Source: an uncultured Bacteroidales bacterium (lineage in GTDB: Bacteria; Bacteroidota; Bacteroidia; Bacteroidales; Paludibacteraceae). Taken from it: 64,000 nt of DNA. The notes below the pieces were generated by a model. It worked only from the letters and a program-made list of their open reading frames with translations, searched no databases and was not told where the DNA came from. The stretch is from contig CACZFM010000001.1 of the NCBI GenBank assembly GCA_902780495.1, positions 100,142 to 164,141 on the forward strand. Reading direction: 5' to 3'. Positions 54,708 through 63,923 of this stretch are shown here, in pieces; positions within the stretch are counted from its first letter, which is position 1, and every line of letters begins with the position of its first letter. A program made the translations under genes and the position numbers.

Positions 54708-55862
54708 ATGCCTGCTGGTTCTTTCATCGATTACGTAAAGATTTATTGCCGCTCGGGAAAAGGCGGTGCAGGGTGTATGCACCTGCATCGTGCCAAGTAT
54801 GTACCCAAAGGAGGACCGGATGGCGGCGATGGTGGGCGCGGTGGACATATTATTTTGCGGGGTAACCGTAATTTATGGACACTGCTCCATCTGAAATATC
54901 AAAAGCATATCATGGCTACCGATGGCGGACGGGGCGGAGAAAGTCGCTCGTTCGGCAAGCAGGGAGAGGACAAGATTGTCGAAGTGCCGTGCGGAACGGT
55001 GGTGTATGATGGCGATAATGGTGATTTCATCTGTGAGGTGCGTGAACATGGTCAGGAAGTTCTCTTGCTCAAAGGGGGACGGGGCGGATTGGGAAATTGG
55101 CATTTCCGTTCTGCTACCAACCAGACCCCGCGTTATGCCCAACCGGGAGAACCTGCGCAGGAGAGAAACATCATCCTGCAACTTAAAGTGCTTGCGGATG
55201 TAGGATTGGTTGGTTTCCCCAATGCGGGAAAGTCCACGTTGTTAAGTGTTGTCAGTGCTGCCAAACCGGAGATTGCTGATTATCCGTTCACAACTCTTAC
55301 TCCTCAGTTGGGAATAGTTTCTTACCGTGATAATCGTTCGTTCTGCATGGCAGACATACCGGGTATTATTGAAGGTGCCGCCGAGGGACGTGGATTAGGG
55401 CTTCGGTTCTTGCGCCATATTGAGCGTAATGCTGTACTGTTGTTTATGGTGCCTGTCACCTCGGAGGATATTGTAAAGGAGTACAATATTCTTTTGAAGG
55501 AATTGGAGAAATATAATCCCGAACTGCTTACAAAGGCACGTCTGCTTGCTGTTACGAAATGCGATATTGAGCAGCCTTCAGATGCGGATGTACAACAATT
55601 GCAACAGACCATCCAAATACCTGTCGTAGCCATTTCCGGAGTTAGTGGATTGGGTATAGACACTCTCAAAGATATGATTTGGTCGGAGTTGGAAAAAGAA
55701 CAGAATCAAGTCATAGAGATTTCTCACGCACCGATTGATGTCAAGCAGATTGAGCGTGCAGAGGAGGATAGTGAAGACGAACAACCTGAAACCGTCTATC
55801 TTAATGAGGTGGATGAGGATTGGGATTTAAGTAAATATGAAGGAATCGGGTGGGATATATAA
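54708..55862 (+). CDS. obg: GTPase Obg/CgtA
   Basis: Obg is a ribosome-associated GTPase involved in large-subunit assembly and stress responses. The 384-residue protein has the glycine-rich Obg fold (GKGGAGCMHLHRAKYVPKGG, DGGDGGRGG), then the G domain with GFPNAGKSTLLSVVSAAKP, the G2 TTLTPQLG, G3 DIPGIIEGAAEGRGLG and VTKCD. It ends in an acidic tail (EEDSEDEQPETVYLNEVDED). It overlaps the ClC gene by 26 nt. Confidence 0.97.
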   Translation: MPAGSFIDYVKIYCRSGKGGAGCMHLHRAKYVPKGGPDGGDGGRGGHIILRGNRNLWTLLHLKYQKHIMATDGGRGGESRSFGKQGEDKIVEVPCGTVVYDGDNGDFICEVREHGQEVLLLKGGRGGLGNWHFRSATNQTPRYAQPGEPAQERNIILQLKVLADVGLVGFPNAGKSTLLSVVSAAKPEIADYPFTTLTPQLGIVSYRDNRSFCMADIPGIIEGAAEGRGLGLRFLRHIERNAVLLFMVPVTSEDIVKEYNILLKELEKYNPELLTKARLLAVTKCDIEQPSDADVQQLQQTIQIPVVAISGVSGLGIDTLKDMIWSELEKEQNQVIEISHAPIDVKQIERAEEDSEDEQPETVYLNEVDEDWDLSKYEGIGWDI

Positions 55863-57618
55863 TCAATTCCTTGACTGGCGGGAGAAATACATCAGTCCCA
55901 AGCACTTCATTCTGATTCTCAGTTTCATGGTGGGCTGTTGCTCTGCTGTGGCAGCCGTTGTGTTAAAACATTTTATTCATCTTATCCAATGGGTGTTGGA
56001 GCATTATCTGGTGCGGGGTGAATATACGTTTTGGTATTTCATCTTCCCTATGTTGGGTATCACACTTGCATCTTTGTTTGTTTATTACGTGGTGCGTGAT
56101 GATATCAGTCATGGTATTACTAAAATTCTTTATGCCATCTCCCAACGTAAGTCTATTATCAAAGTACATAATGTCTGGAGTTCTGTTGTTTCTTCCGGAA
56201 TCACCATTGGTTTTGGCGGCTCGGTGGGTGCAGAGGCTCCTATTGTCCTGACGGGTGCGGCTATCGGCTCCAATCTCGCCAAAATATTCCGTCTCGACCA
56301 AAAGACAATGATGCTTATGATTGGCTGTGGAGCGGCTGGGGCGATAGGAGGTATCTTCAAGGCACCGATAGCGGGACTTGTGTTTACCTTGGAGGTACTG
56401 ATGATGGATTTGACGATGACGTCAGTAGCCCCGTTGTTGATTTCATCTGTCACGGCAACGGTCCTGAGTTATATCGCAATGGGCTCTGATCCGATGTTCC
56501 ATATTCTTACCCCCGAACCCTTTGTGCTGGGGCGTATTCCCTGGTATCTTATTCTGGGCGTTGCATGCGGATTGAGTTCGCTCTATTTTACGCGTGCTAC
56601 CAGCCGTTTGGAGCAGTGGTTCCGTAAGAATGTCCGTGCTATTGGACTTAAGATTTTGGTCGGTGGCACCACGTTGGGTATCTTGGTATTCTTGTTTCCG
56701 CCCCTTTATGGTGAAGGTTACACCAGTATATCTCAACTTATTAATGGCCATCCTTCTGCCGCATTGGCAAATAGCCCGTTTGAGTACTTCGGCTCGTCCG
56801 TTGGGGTGTTAATAGGCTATTTTGTCCTGATTATTCTGCTAAAGGTTGTCGCTTCTGTTGCTACCAATGGTGGCGGCGGAGTGGGTGGTATTTTTGCTCC
56901 TTCTTTGTTTGTGGGCGCCGTCACGGGGTTTGTCGTCGCACGCCTGCTGACTTTATGCGGATTAGAGGTCTCGGAGTCTAATTTTGCATTGGTGGGCATG
57001 GCGGGTCTGATGTCGGGCGTTATGCATGCCCCGTTGACAGGTATCTTTTTGATTGCCGAGCTCACAGGTGGTTATCATTTGTTTATGCCGCTGATGATTG
57101 TCTCGGTCATATCCTTCCTTACTATTCTTCTCTTTGAGCCGCACAGTTTGTATGCCATGCGGTTGGCGAAGAAAGGGGAACTCCTTACGCACAACAAGGA
57201 CCGCTCGGTACTTACCCTCATGACGATGGACAATGTGCTGGAAACGGACCTTCAGGAGGTTTCTCCGTTTATGAACTTGGGCGAGTTGGTCAAGGTGATT
57301 GCCCGCAGCAATCGCAATATCTTTCCCGTAGTGGATGAAAAGCGGCACTTGTGCGGTATTCTGTTGTTGGACGAAGTGCGTAATATCATGTTCCAGCCGC
57401 GTCTTTACAGGCGTTTCACGGTGCGCAAACTGATGACCGCTCCTCCTGCCGTGCTTACCAATAGTATGCAGATGGAGAAAGTGATGGAGGTTTTTGAGGA
57501 CACCGGTGCTTGGAACCTTCCTGTCGTTAACGAACGCAAGGAGTATATAGGAATGGTAAGCAAATCCAAGATCTTCAACACCTATCGTGATGTCCTTGTG
57601 CGTTTCTCGGAGGAGTAA
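55837..57618 (+). CDS. ClC-family chloride channel/antiporter with CBS domains
   Basis: This 593-residue inner-membrane protein has about ten hydrophobic helices and a C-terminal CBS pair. ClC signatures include GSVGAEAPIVLTGAAIGSNL with the gating glutamate, GAAGAIGGIFKAPIAGLVFT, and GGGGVGGIFAPSLFVGAVTG. The CBS domains span roughly residues 460-590 (VLETDLQEVSPFMNLGELVK, IFPVVDEKRHLCGILLLDEV). Whether it is a channel or a Cl-/H+ exchanger is not settled. The start overlaps obg, and the stop directly abuts the convergent xseB stop. Confidence 0.92.
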   Translation: MKESGGIYNQFLDWREKYISPKHFILILSFMVGCCSAVAAVVLKHFIHLIQWVLEHYLVRGEYTFWYFIFPMLGITLASLFVYYVVRDDISHGITKILYAISQRKSIIKVHNVWSSVVSSGITIGFGGSVGAEAPIVLTGAAIGSNLAKIFRLDQKTMMLMIGCGAAGAIGGIFKAPIAGLVFTLEVLMMDLTMTSVAPLLISSVTATVLSYIAMGSDPMFHILTPEPFVLGRIPWYLILGVACGLSSLYFTRATSRLEQWFRKNVRAIGLKILVGGTTLGILVFLFPPLYGEGYTSISQLINGHPSAALANSPFEYFGSSVGVLIGYFVLIILLKVVASVATNGGGGVGGIFAPSLFVGAVTGFVVARLLTLCGLEVSESNFALVGMAGLMSGVMHAPLTGIFLIAELTGGYHLFMPLMIVSVISFLTILLFEPHSLYAMRLAKKGELLTHNKDRSVLTLMTMDNVLETDLQEVSPFMNLGELVKVIARSNRNIFPVVDEKRHLCGILLLDEVRNIMFQPRLYRRFTVRKLMTAPPAVLTNSMQMEKVMEVFEDTGAWNLPVVNERKEYIGMVSKSKIFNTYRDVLVRFSEE

Positions 57619-57819
57619 TCACTTACTGTCAGCCGAGTAATTCATCCCTTTCAGTTCATTTTCACAAACATCTAACAGCCGTTTCACTTCAGCGGCCTTT
57701 TTCTGATAGTCGCTTACGCTTAGTGCCGGTGTCTGTTCCAGTTCGCTGACCAACGTCTCTGCTTTTTGAATGGCATCGTCGTACGACAGCCGTTCTTGTT
57801 TCTTATTTGCCTTTTCCAT
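57619..57819 (-). CDS. xseB: Exodeoxyribonuclease VII small subunit
   Basis: XseB is the non-catalytic partner of XseA. The 66-residue helical protein matches the family with LSYDDAIQKAETLVSELEQT, LSVSDYQKKAAEVKRLL and VCENELKGM. The ATG at 57819 was chosen over a TTG at 57825. Its first 17 nt overlap the upstream glycosylphosphotransferase gene. Its stop is immediately adjacent to the ClC stop, with no bases between. Confidence 0.9.
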   Translation of the reverse strand: MEKANKKQERLSYDDAIQKAETLVSELEQTPALSVSDYQKKAAEVKRLLDVCENELKGMNYSADSK

Positions 57820-59017
57820 CTGCAATCACTTTTATGGTAAAAAACAATATCTTCAAATCCAGCAACAGGGACATGTTTTCCATATAGGTTAGGTCATAAT
57901 GCAACCGTTGCAGCATCTTTTCCATCGTATCGGTATAGCCCACTTTGATAGGTCCCCAACTGGTCAGTCCCGGACGAATCTTGTAGAGAAGGCAGTAATA
58001 CGGAGCCTGCTGTTCTATTTTCTCGATGAAGTATGGCCGTTCGGGGCGCGGTCCTACCAGCGACATATCGCCTTTCAGCACATTCACCATTTGCGGCAGT
58101 TCATCTAAGCGGTATTTCCGCAGCCATTTGCCCACTTTGGTTGTACGCGGGTCGTCTTCGTCGGCAAGTTGGGGCACGCCTTGTTCTGCGCCGGCCTGCA
58201 TCGTTCGGAACTTTAGGATTTGGAAGGGCAGTCCGTGCAACCCTGTTCGCTGTTGGCGATAGATGACGGGTCCTTGGGAATCCGCTTTGATAACGATGGC
58301 AAGTAGCAGATACAGCGGACTCAGTATGGCCAGTGTCACGATAGCGACAGCGATATCAAACGCACGTTTGTGACATATTTCCCAGTCTTGCATCTTGTTT
58401 TCACTGATGCATATCCATGCCTCATCTTCTATTTCCCGTATCCGTGCGGCACCGAACAGAATGTCATGTACGGTCGGCTTCACCAGAATATCTTTGCCGG
58501 TCGGATAGGCATTGCGGATGCGTTCGTATAGTTCGCGTTCGGTAGCCCCTTCAGGCATCTCAATCCGTATTTCTTCGCGTTTGGTGATATGTTTGCGAAT
58601 CCACGCGCTGAGGCAGAGACGGGGTATCAGGCTTACTGTGAACTGCAGGCCGAACAGCACGACCAATGCGCCTATGTAGCGGTGATACGAATCCACTTGG
58701 TCGTCAATGATGATAACAAAGAATGCCAGTAGCGCTATTATCACCGAACTTACCAGCGTGCAGGTCAGCACCTGAAATCTCGGCCTGTGCAACGGGCGAA
58801 GGTAGAAACCCGACAGATAGTGGATAACCAGACATGCCAACGGATAGAGCACCAACGGTTTCCAGAACCCGAATGCGGGAATCAGCACCGTGTCGGTTGA
58901 TAGCACGCGCCCTTCGTAAACAAGCCATCGGAACAGCAGAAAGCCAATCCACACCACCACTGCCGCAACGGCATCGGTGGCGATATACACTCCCTGATAT
59001 TTCCGATATAATGTCAT
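57803..59017 (-). CDS. Polyprenyl glycosylphosphotransferase
   Basis: This membrane enzyme starts glycan assembly by moving a sugar-phosphate from a nucleotide sugar onto undecaprenyl phosphate. The 404-residue protein has about four N-terminal transmembrane helices. The catalytic domain follows one more helix (KRAFDIAVAIVTLAILSPLY) and contains GPVIYRQQRTGLHGLPFQIL, KFRTMQAG, LRKYRLDELPQMVNVLKGDM and SLVGPRPERPYFI. It overlaps the Sua5-type gene by 1 nt (TGATG). It could supply the glycans assembled by the glycosyltransferases at 10-20 kb. Confidence 0.92.
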   Translation of the reverse strand: MTLYRKYQGVYIATDAVAAVVVWIGFLLFRWLVYEGRVLSTDTVLIPAFGFWKPLVLYPLACLVIHYLSGFYLRPLHRPRFQVLTCTLVSSVIIALLAFFVIIIDDQVDSYHRYIGALVVLFGLQFTVSLIPRLCLSAWIRKHITKREEIRIEMPEGATERELYERIRNAYPTGKDILVKPTVHDILFGAARIREIEDEAWICISENKMQDWEICHKRAFDIAVAIVTLAILSPLYLLLAIVIKADSQGPVIYRQQRTGLHGLPFQILKFRTMQAGAEQGVPQLADEDDPRTTKVGKWLRKYRLDELPQMVNVLKGDMSLVGPRPERPYFIEKIEQQAPYYCLLYKIRPGLTSWGPIKVGYTDTMEKMLQRLHYDLTYMENMSLLLDLKILFFTIKVIADGKGK

Positions 59018-59634
59018 CAGCGTATCACTTCAAATGTATTGTCTTTGTTCACTTTGATGATGGCGGACGGTTTGTGTGGTGTCTCATCGTCTTGGCGGAA
59101 ACGGCACACATAATCTACGCCTTGTTTTATCTCGTCTGCAATCTCGCGGAATGTCTTTGCCGCCGGTTGCCCGCTTATGTTGGCGGATGTGGATACGATG
59201 GGATGGTGCAACTGTTCGCACAACGCGCGCGTGAATGGTTCTGACGTGATGCGTATGCCTATGCTGCCGTCATCGGCTATCAGCGAGGGCGCGATGTTTT
59301 TGGCACCCGGATAGATGATGGTCATTGGCCGTTGCTCTGTTTCGGGTCGTGCATCCCGATAGTTCGGGTCTGTCGCATCCAGCAGCATACTGGCCGTGTC
59401 GGGTATCTCGTTCACATAGCTTTGCAGTTTGCCGGCACCGTCCAACAGCATAAGCATCGATTTGCTGTCTGCCCGCTGTTTCAGCCGGTAGATGCGTTGC
59501 ACGGCTTCTTCATTCGTTGCATCGCAACCTATGCCCCAAATAGTATCAGTGGGATATAGGATGATGCCACCTTGCCGCAATACGCGCAGCGCCGTCTGCA
59601 GGTCTTCCCGTTCGTATCGTTTGGGTTCGTACAT
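59017..59634 (-). CDS. L-threonylcarbamoyladenylate synthase (Sua5/YciO/YrdC)
   Basis: This enzyme makes threonylcarbamoyl-AMP for the t6A modification of tRNA. The 205-residue protein has GGIILYPTDTIWGIGCDATN, the substrate-binding RLKQRADSKSMLMLL, SIGIRITSEPFTRALCEQL and the STSANISGQPAAKTF motif. It lacks the C-terminal Sua5 domain, so it is the TsaC-like form. The KRPxxKP motif is changed to KQRADSKS, which is also seen in YciO-like branches, so catalytic equivalence is likely but not certain. Confidence 0.88.
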   Translation of the reverse strand: MYEPKRYEREDLQTALRVLRQGGIILYPTDTIWGIGCDATNEEAVQRIYRLKQRADSKSMLMLLDGAGKLQSYVNEIPDTASMLLDATDPNYRDARPETEQRPMTIIYPGAKNIAPSLIADDGSIGIRITSEPFTRALCEQLHHPIVSTSANISGQPAAKTFREIADEIKQGVDYVCRFRQDDETPHKPSAIIKVNKDNTFEVIR

Positions 59635-59637
59635 AGT

Positions 59638-62148
59638 TTACATTCTTCGGCCTGTGATATCGTAGGTCGCACCGTCGCGTATGATGTATATTTGTCCGTT
59701 TTGCAGCACTTTCAGGGCTTTGTTTGTCCCTACCGTTTCTGCTTCCAGTTCTTCCAGCCCTGCCAAGTCTTCGCCCGTGAATACTTTTATCTCTCCGGGT
59801 TGCAGCGTGCAGGTGCTATTGACTTCTCCGCCATCCAGATAGTCAAACCATGTGCCTGCGGGCAGAGTCACTGTTTTCGTCTGGTTGGGCGAGTAGTTCA
59901 CCACAGCATACACATAGTTGCCGTACCTCACCGACCTTACTTCTTTGCCGTTGCCCACGTCGCGTGTATGGTTGCCCTCGATGAATACATCCGGCATTAT
60001 TTGTGTGCGCAGGCGTATGATTTTGCCCACGCGGCGGCATTGTTGCATACGGATATTGCTTTCATTCATCCAGCCTTTTTCTTCCGGACGCGCTTTGGCT
60101 TCCATCTTCACCTCATGGTCCGTCTGGGGCGTTACGTTGTATTTGCCGCCTATTTTGATGACGTTTCCGTTGTTGTCATGGGTCGTATAGTCATCGTCTT
60201 TGTCGCTGCCCCATTTGCCGTCTTTGTCCATGAACTTGGAGTAGTCGAATCCCAGCTCTTGGAAGTGATAGAACATCTGCGGACCCCTCATCAGGCATTG
60301 GAAGCCCAGCACACCGGCTATGCGTTGGCAGCGGGCAGTCTCGTCGGTCTTCAGGTTCTCGTAGCCCCAGAACTTGGTCTTGAAGAACACACGTTCTTCG
60401 TCGTGCGATTCGGCGTAGGTCACGTAGCCTTTCTTGAAGCCGTCGTCAAAGTTGTTGCTCTTGTTCTGACCGGCATAGCCCATCGCGGCTTCTTGGAACG
60501 GATAGTCCATCTTCGACCATACCATCATCCCTTTATTCACCAGATAAGGCCAGTCGTACGATGTGTTATCGCTCCAGTGCTCCAGTATCATGTACGCGTC
60601 TTCCGCCACGGCTTTCACGCCGTTGGTGTAGTAGTCATCCAAGTTGGCAAGCGCATTATTGGTCGGACCGCACAGGCCGTGGCTCAGGTCCAAGCGGTAG
60701 CCGTCCACTTTGTATTCTGTCAGCCAGTATTGCAGCGAACGGGTGAACATCTTGTGTGCCGGTTCGAAGTCGTGGTTCCAGTCTTGTCCGTATTGGTTGC
60801 CGTCTTTGTGCGGCGCGTTCACGTTCATCCATGGGTTCAGTTTCAGGTCGTCGCCCCACGGATAGAGTTTGTTCATCGGGTTCAGACCGGAGTTGTGGTT
60901 ATACACCATGTCCAGTATCACGGCGATGCCGCGTTTGTGGCATTCGTCTATGAATGCTTTCAGGTCGTTGGCGGGGCCGTAGGTCTTGTCCGGTGCAAAG
61001 TACAGACAGGGCGAGTAGCCCCAGCTGATGTTACCCTCGAACTCGCTCACCGGCAGCAGTTCCACGGCGTTCACGCCCAGTTGTTGCAGGTAATCCAGGC
61101 GTTGGATGGCGCCTTTGTAGTTACGTTGCGGCGTCAGGTCGTATATCCAGGTCTCGTAGATGACCAGGTTGTTTTTGTCCGGACGCTTGAAGTTCAGTGT
61201 TGCTTCCGACCATTGATATTCCTCTTTGCCGGGTTGTATCACGGTCACATAGCCGCCGTCTGCACCTGTCAGCGGATAGCCTATCAGGTCGGGGTCTTGT
61301 GTGCGAGGTTCGCTGCCGTCGTCGGGGTGAATCACTTTCTCGCTGTAGATGTCGCATATCTGTTTCTTCACACCGTCCGCGCGCTCAATGGCATATTGGA
61401 AGAGGTATTCTTTGCCTTTCTCCAGACCGGTCAGCGTAATCCAGAAGTAGTTTCCGTCGCGGTACAGTTGGTAGTCGTTGTTCAGTTTCCAGTCGGTCAT
61501 GTCGCCCAGTAGGAACACGTGCTTGGCGGGAACCAGCGTGTTTGAGTTCTCGGCGGCTTTTCCTGCAGCGAAGGTGCACAGGGTCACCGATGTGCCGTCT
61601 GCGCCGTAGTAGATGCCTTGGTCCACACCGGCGGGGCGAGCGCGGGTGGTCACGGCCGCGGGAGTGAAGTTCTCCCAGATGTCTTCTTCCACTTCCTTGC
61701 CGATGAATACGAGGATATCGCTGCCGTTGCTGCTGCGGCCTGTTTTCAATGTGTTTTTGTCGCCCGTACCGTTATGCATCACCATCACAATAGCGGTGAT
61801 TTCGGTTTGCATATTGCAGCCGAAGTAGCCGTAGATATTGAATATCTCCAGTTTCCATTTCCCGTCACCTGTTGCGGTCCATTTGGGTTCGTTCTTGGTG
61901 CCCCAGTCGTTGTTCTTGATATACTGCCAGTCGTGTATATCTTTTGATGTGGAGGTGATGAGTCCGATGTGCGAGTAACACTCTGTAGCGTTTTTCATAC
62001 CGCCGTCACCTTTCAACGGGTCGAAGGTGAGGGTGATACTTCCGCCGTAGCCCACAGGAATGGGCGAGGGGTTACTGCTTACTTGTGCGGCGAGTGTCAG
62101 ACTCATAGCCGCTGCCATTATCAGGCAAAAGAGTTTCAATTGTTTCAT
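59638..62148 (-). CDS. Secreted GH13 alpha-amylase-family enzyme
   Basis: This exported starch- or glycogen-degrading enzyme of 836 residues has the signal peptide MKQLKLFCLIMAAAMSLTLAA. It has N-terminal carbohydrate-binding-like domains and a GH13 barrel. Conserved region I is ILDMVYNHNSG, region II VDGYRLDLSHG has nucleophile D486, region III YMILEHW has acid/base E523, and region IV ESHDEERV has D583. A beta domain follows (YAVVNYSPNQTKTVTLPAGT). The last 25 residues (KVLQNGQIYIIRDG, YDITGRRM) resemble the tail of the secreted protein at 22.3 kb. The long open frame on the opposite strand is not a gene. Confidence 0.93.
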   Translation of the reverse strand: MKQLKLFCLIMAAAMSLTLAAQVSSNPSPIPVGYGGSITLTFDPLKGDGGMKNATECYSHIGLITSTSKDIHDWQYIKNNDWGTKNEPKWTATGDGKWKLEIFNIYGYFGCNMQTEITAIVMVMHNGTGDKNTLKTGRSSNGSDILVFIGKEVEEDIWENFTPAAVTTRARPAGVDQGIYYGADGTSVTLCTFAAGKAAENSNTLVPAKHVFLLGDMTDWKLNNDYQLYRDGNYFWITLTGLEKGKEYLFQYAIERADGVKKQICDIYSEKVIHPDDGSEPRTQDPDLIGYPLTGADGGYVTVIQPGKEEYQWSEATLNFKRPDKNNLVIYETWIYDLTPQRNYKGAIQRLDYLQQLGVNAVELLPVSEFEGNISWGYSPCLYFAPDKTYGPANDLKAFIDECHKRGIAVILDMVYNHNSGLNPMNKLYPWGDDLKLNPWMNVNAPHKDGNQYGQDWNHDFEPAHKMFTRSLQYWLTEYKVDGYRLDLSHGLCGPTNNALANLDDYYTNGVKAVAEDAYMILEHWSDNTSYDWPYLVNKGMMVWSKMDYPFQEAAMGYAGQNKSNNFDDGFKKGYVTYAESHDEERVFFKTKFWGYENLKTDETARCQRIAGVLGFQCLMRGPQMFYHFQELGFDYSKFMDKDGKWGSDKDDDYTTHDNNGNVIKIGGKYNVTPQTDHEVKMEAKARPEEKGWMNESNIRMQQCRRVGKIIRLRTQIMPDVFIEGNHTRDVGNGKEVRSVRYGNYVYAVVNYSPNQTKTVTLPAGTWFDYLDGGEVNSTCTLQPGEIKVFTGEDLAGLEELEAETVGTNKALKVLQNGQIYIIRDGATYDITGRRM

Positions 62149-62195
62149 GATATTATTAACGATTTAACAGTTTAACGTTCCACCATTTTAGCGCG

Positions 62196-62227
62196 CAAAG
62201 GTAATACTTTTATTTGGAATATCCAAA
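62196..62227 (-). promoter_or_regulatory. Promoter of the amylase gene
   Basis: On the minus strand, TTTG at 62224-62227, a 20-nt spacer and TACCTTTG at 62196-62203 lie 47 nt upstream of the start. It abuts the left copy of the 96-bp direct repeat. Confidence 0.75.
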
Positions 62228-62323
62228 TTTTTGGCCGTTTGTATTCAATTTTGGTCGTATTGTGTGCAAAATCCGCCTGTTTTGAGAGAAAAATACCCTT
62301 TTCTCCCAAAAACTTCGCAAAAA
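62228..62323. repeat. 96-bp direct repeat, left copy
   Basis: This segment (TTTTTGGCCGTTTGTATTCA onwards) matches 63756-63851 with only two mismatches, both in the ctcccaaaaa / cttcaaaaaa stretch. It lies upstream of the ATPase gene. Confidence 0.95.
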
Positions 62324-62397
62324 GGGCATGAAACACGAAAGTTATAAGTAAAAAACCACGAAAATTACAAATAAAATACCACAAAACTTGAAAATTA

Positions 62398-62429
62398 TTT
62401 GCACGAATCATTTATTATTAGTAATTTTG
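62398..62429 (+). promoter_or_regulatory. Promoter of the ATPase gene
   Basis: TTTG at 62398-62401, a 20-nt spacer and TAATTTTG at 62422-62429 precede the ATG at 62447. Confidence 0.75.
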
Positions 62430-62446
62430 CACCCGATTTGAAACCG

Positions 62447-63745
62447 ATGAGATATATGGAGTATTATAGTCGCATAGCTGATGAACATCTGCGCCGTCGT
62501 TTAGGGGCGATGGGAGCGGTGTTGATAGAAGGACCCAAATGGTGTGGCAAAACCACCACTGCAGAGCAGCAGGCGGGTAGTGTTATCCGTTTGCAAGACC
62601 CGGACAAACGCACTGAGTATCTTTCCACAGCGGCATCCACCCCTTCTTTCCTCTTGGATGGAGCAACGCCGCGCCTTATCGATGAGTGGCAGGATGCGCC
62701 TGTCTTGTGGGATGCGGTGCGGGTGATGGTAGATAAGCGGCAGGCTGCGGGACAGTTTATCCTGACAGGTTCCAATTCCGTGGACGAACGGCAGATTCAT
62801 CATTCCGGCACAGGCCGTATTTCGCGTATGGAGATGTTGCCGATGAGTCTTTGGGAATCGAAAGAGAGTAATGGCTCTGTTTCTCTGAAAGATTTGTTTG
62901 ACCATCCTTCTGCTCCTGTGGCGGCGCGCAGTGCCCTTTCGGTGTCTGACCTCATTTTTGCCGCGTGTCGTGGAGGATGGCCTTCGGCTGTTGTCGCAAG
63001 AAAACGGCAGGATGCGCTGATGGTGGCGCGTGATTATATCAGCGGACTTTGCAGAAGGGATATATCTTCTGTGGATGGCAATTCGAGAAATCCTGCTCTT
63101 ACGCGGCAGATTCTCAAATCGTATGCCCGCAATATATCCACCTTGGCAAAAACGACTCTTATGTTGCAGGATGTTGTCGCTTCCGGGGAGATTGAGTGTT
63201 CGCGTCCTACGTTTGATGACTATGTATCGGCACTCGAACGTTTGTTTGTCATTCAGAATCTTAGCGCTTGGTGTCCGGCTATTCGCAGTAAAACCAACAT
63301 GCGTAGCGGGCTCAAACGTGCTTTCTGTGACCCATCTCTTGCCGTTGCATTGTTGGGGCTGACACCCGAAGCGATGCAAACGCAGTTCAAGACGTTTGGG
63401 TTTATTTTTGAACAACTGTGTATCCGTGACCTTAAAGTATATACTGCGGATATGTATTCCACGGTTTCCTATTACAACGACCGTTATGGTCTGGAAGCGG
63501 ATGTGGTTTTGCATCTGGATGACGGCCGCTATGCACTGATTGAATGTAAATTAGGCAGTGCAGAGATTGAGATGGGGGCGAACCATTTGTTGAAGTTGCA
63601 GCACCTTATCCGTGAGCATAATCGGGGCGAGTCGCAGGTGCCTATTCGTGAACCGGATTTACTGATGATTCTTACGGGCGGGGAATATGCCTATCGTCGG
63701 CAAGACGGGGTGTATGTTATCCCGATTGGGTGTCTGAAGGACTGA
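62447..63745 (+). CDS. AAA_14/DUF4143 ATPase
   Basis: This 432-residue P-loop ATPase belongs to the AAA_14 plus DUF4143 group, abundant in Bacteroidota and of unknown role. Walker A is EGPKWCGKTTTAEQQ at about 28-42 and Walker B is LIDEWQDAP. The sensor-like ILTGSNSVDERQIHHSGTGR follows. The C-terminal domain has YGLEADVVLHLDDGRYALIE followed by CKLG, resembling the core of PD-(D/E)xK nucleases. The ATG at 62447 follows the promoter. Near-identical 96-bp direct repeats flank it, so it may be a gene that has been inserted or duplicated as a unit. Confidence 0.85.
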   Translation: MRYMEYYSRIADEHLRRRLGAMGAVLIEGPKWCGKTTTAEQQAGSVIRLQDPDKRTEYLSTAASTPSFLLDGATPRLIDEWQDAPVLWDAVRVMVDKRQAAGQFILTGSNSVDERQIHHSGTGRISRMEMLPMSLWESKESNGSVSLKDLFDHPSAPVAARSALSVSDLIFAACRGGWPSAVVARKRQDALMVARDYISGLCRRDISSVDGNSRNPALTRQILKSYARNISTLAKTTLMLQDVVASGEIECSRPTFDDYVSALERLFVIQNLSAWCPAIRSKTNMRSGLKRAFCDPSLAVALLGLTPEAMQTQFKTFGFIFEQLCIRDLKVYTADMYSTVSYYNDRYGLEADVVLHLDDGRYALIECKLGSAEIEMGANHLLKLQHLIREHNRGESQVPIREPDLLMILTGGEYAYRRQDGVYVIPIGCLKD

Positions 63746-63755
63746 CATTCGGTTT

Positions 63756-63851
63756 TTTTTGGCCGTTTGTATTCAATTTTGGTCGTATTGTGTGCAAAAT
63801 CCGCCTGTTTTGAGAGAAAAATACCCTTTTCTTCAAAAAACTTCGCAAAAA
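63756..63851. repeat. 96-bp direct repeat, right copy
   Basis: This is the second copy of the repeat at 62228-62323, offset by 1528 nt. It begins 10 nt after the ATPase stop codon and ends just before a promoter. Confidence 0.95.
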
Positions 63852-63852
63852 A

Positions 63853-63884
63853 TTTGCACAATTAAAATAAATGTAGTACCTTTG
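63853..63884 (+). promoter_or_regulatory. Promoter of the truncated terminal gene
   Basis: TTTG at 63853-63856, a 20-nt spacer and TACCTTTG at 63877-63884 precede ATGs at 63901 and 63924. Confidence 0.72.
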
Positions 63885-63923
63885 CCGCCGAAATCGGAAA
63901 ATGTCTTTACGAAAGAAGAGCAA

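Noticed and set aside
59572..61512. A 646-codon open frame on the plus strand
   Set aside because: It is exactly antisense to the GH13 amylase, which has a signal peptide and all catalytic motifs. The antisense product has no domain and is rich in V/H/F as expected from mirrored codon bias.
62228..63851. Insertion sequence ends around the ATPase
   Set aside because: No transposase, terminal inverted repeats or short target-site duplication are visible. The flanks are long direct repeats.
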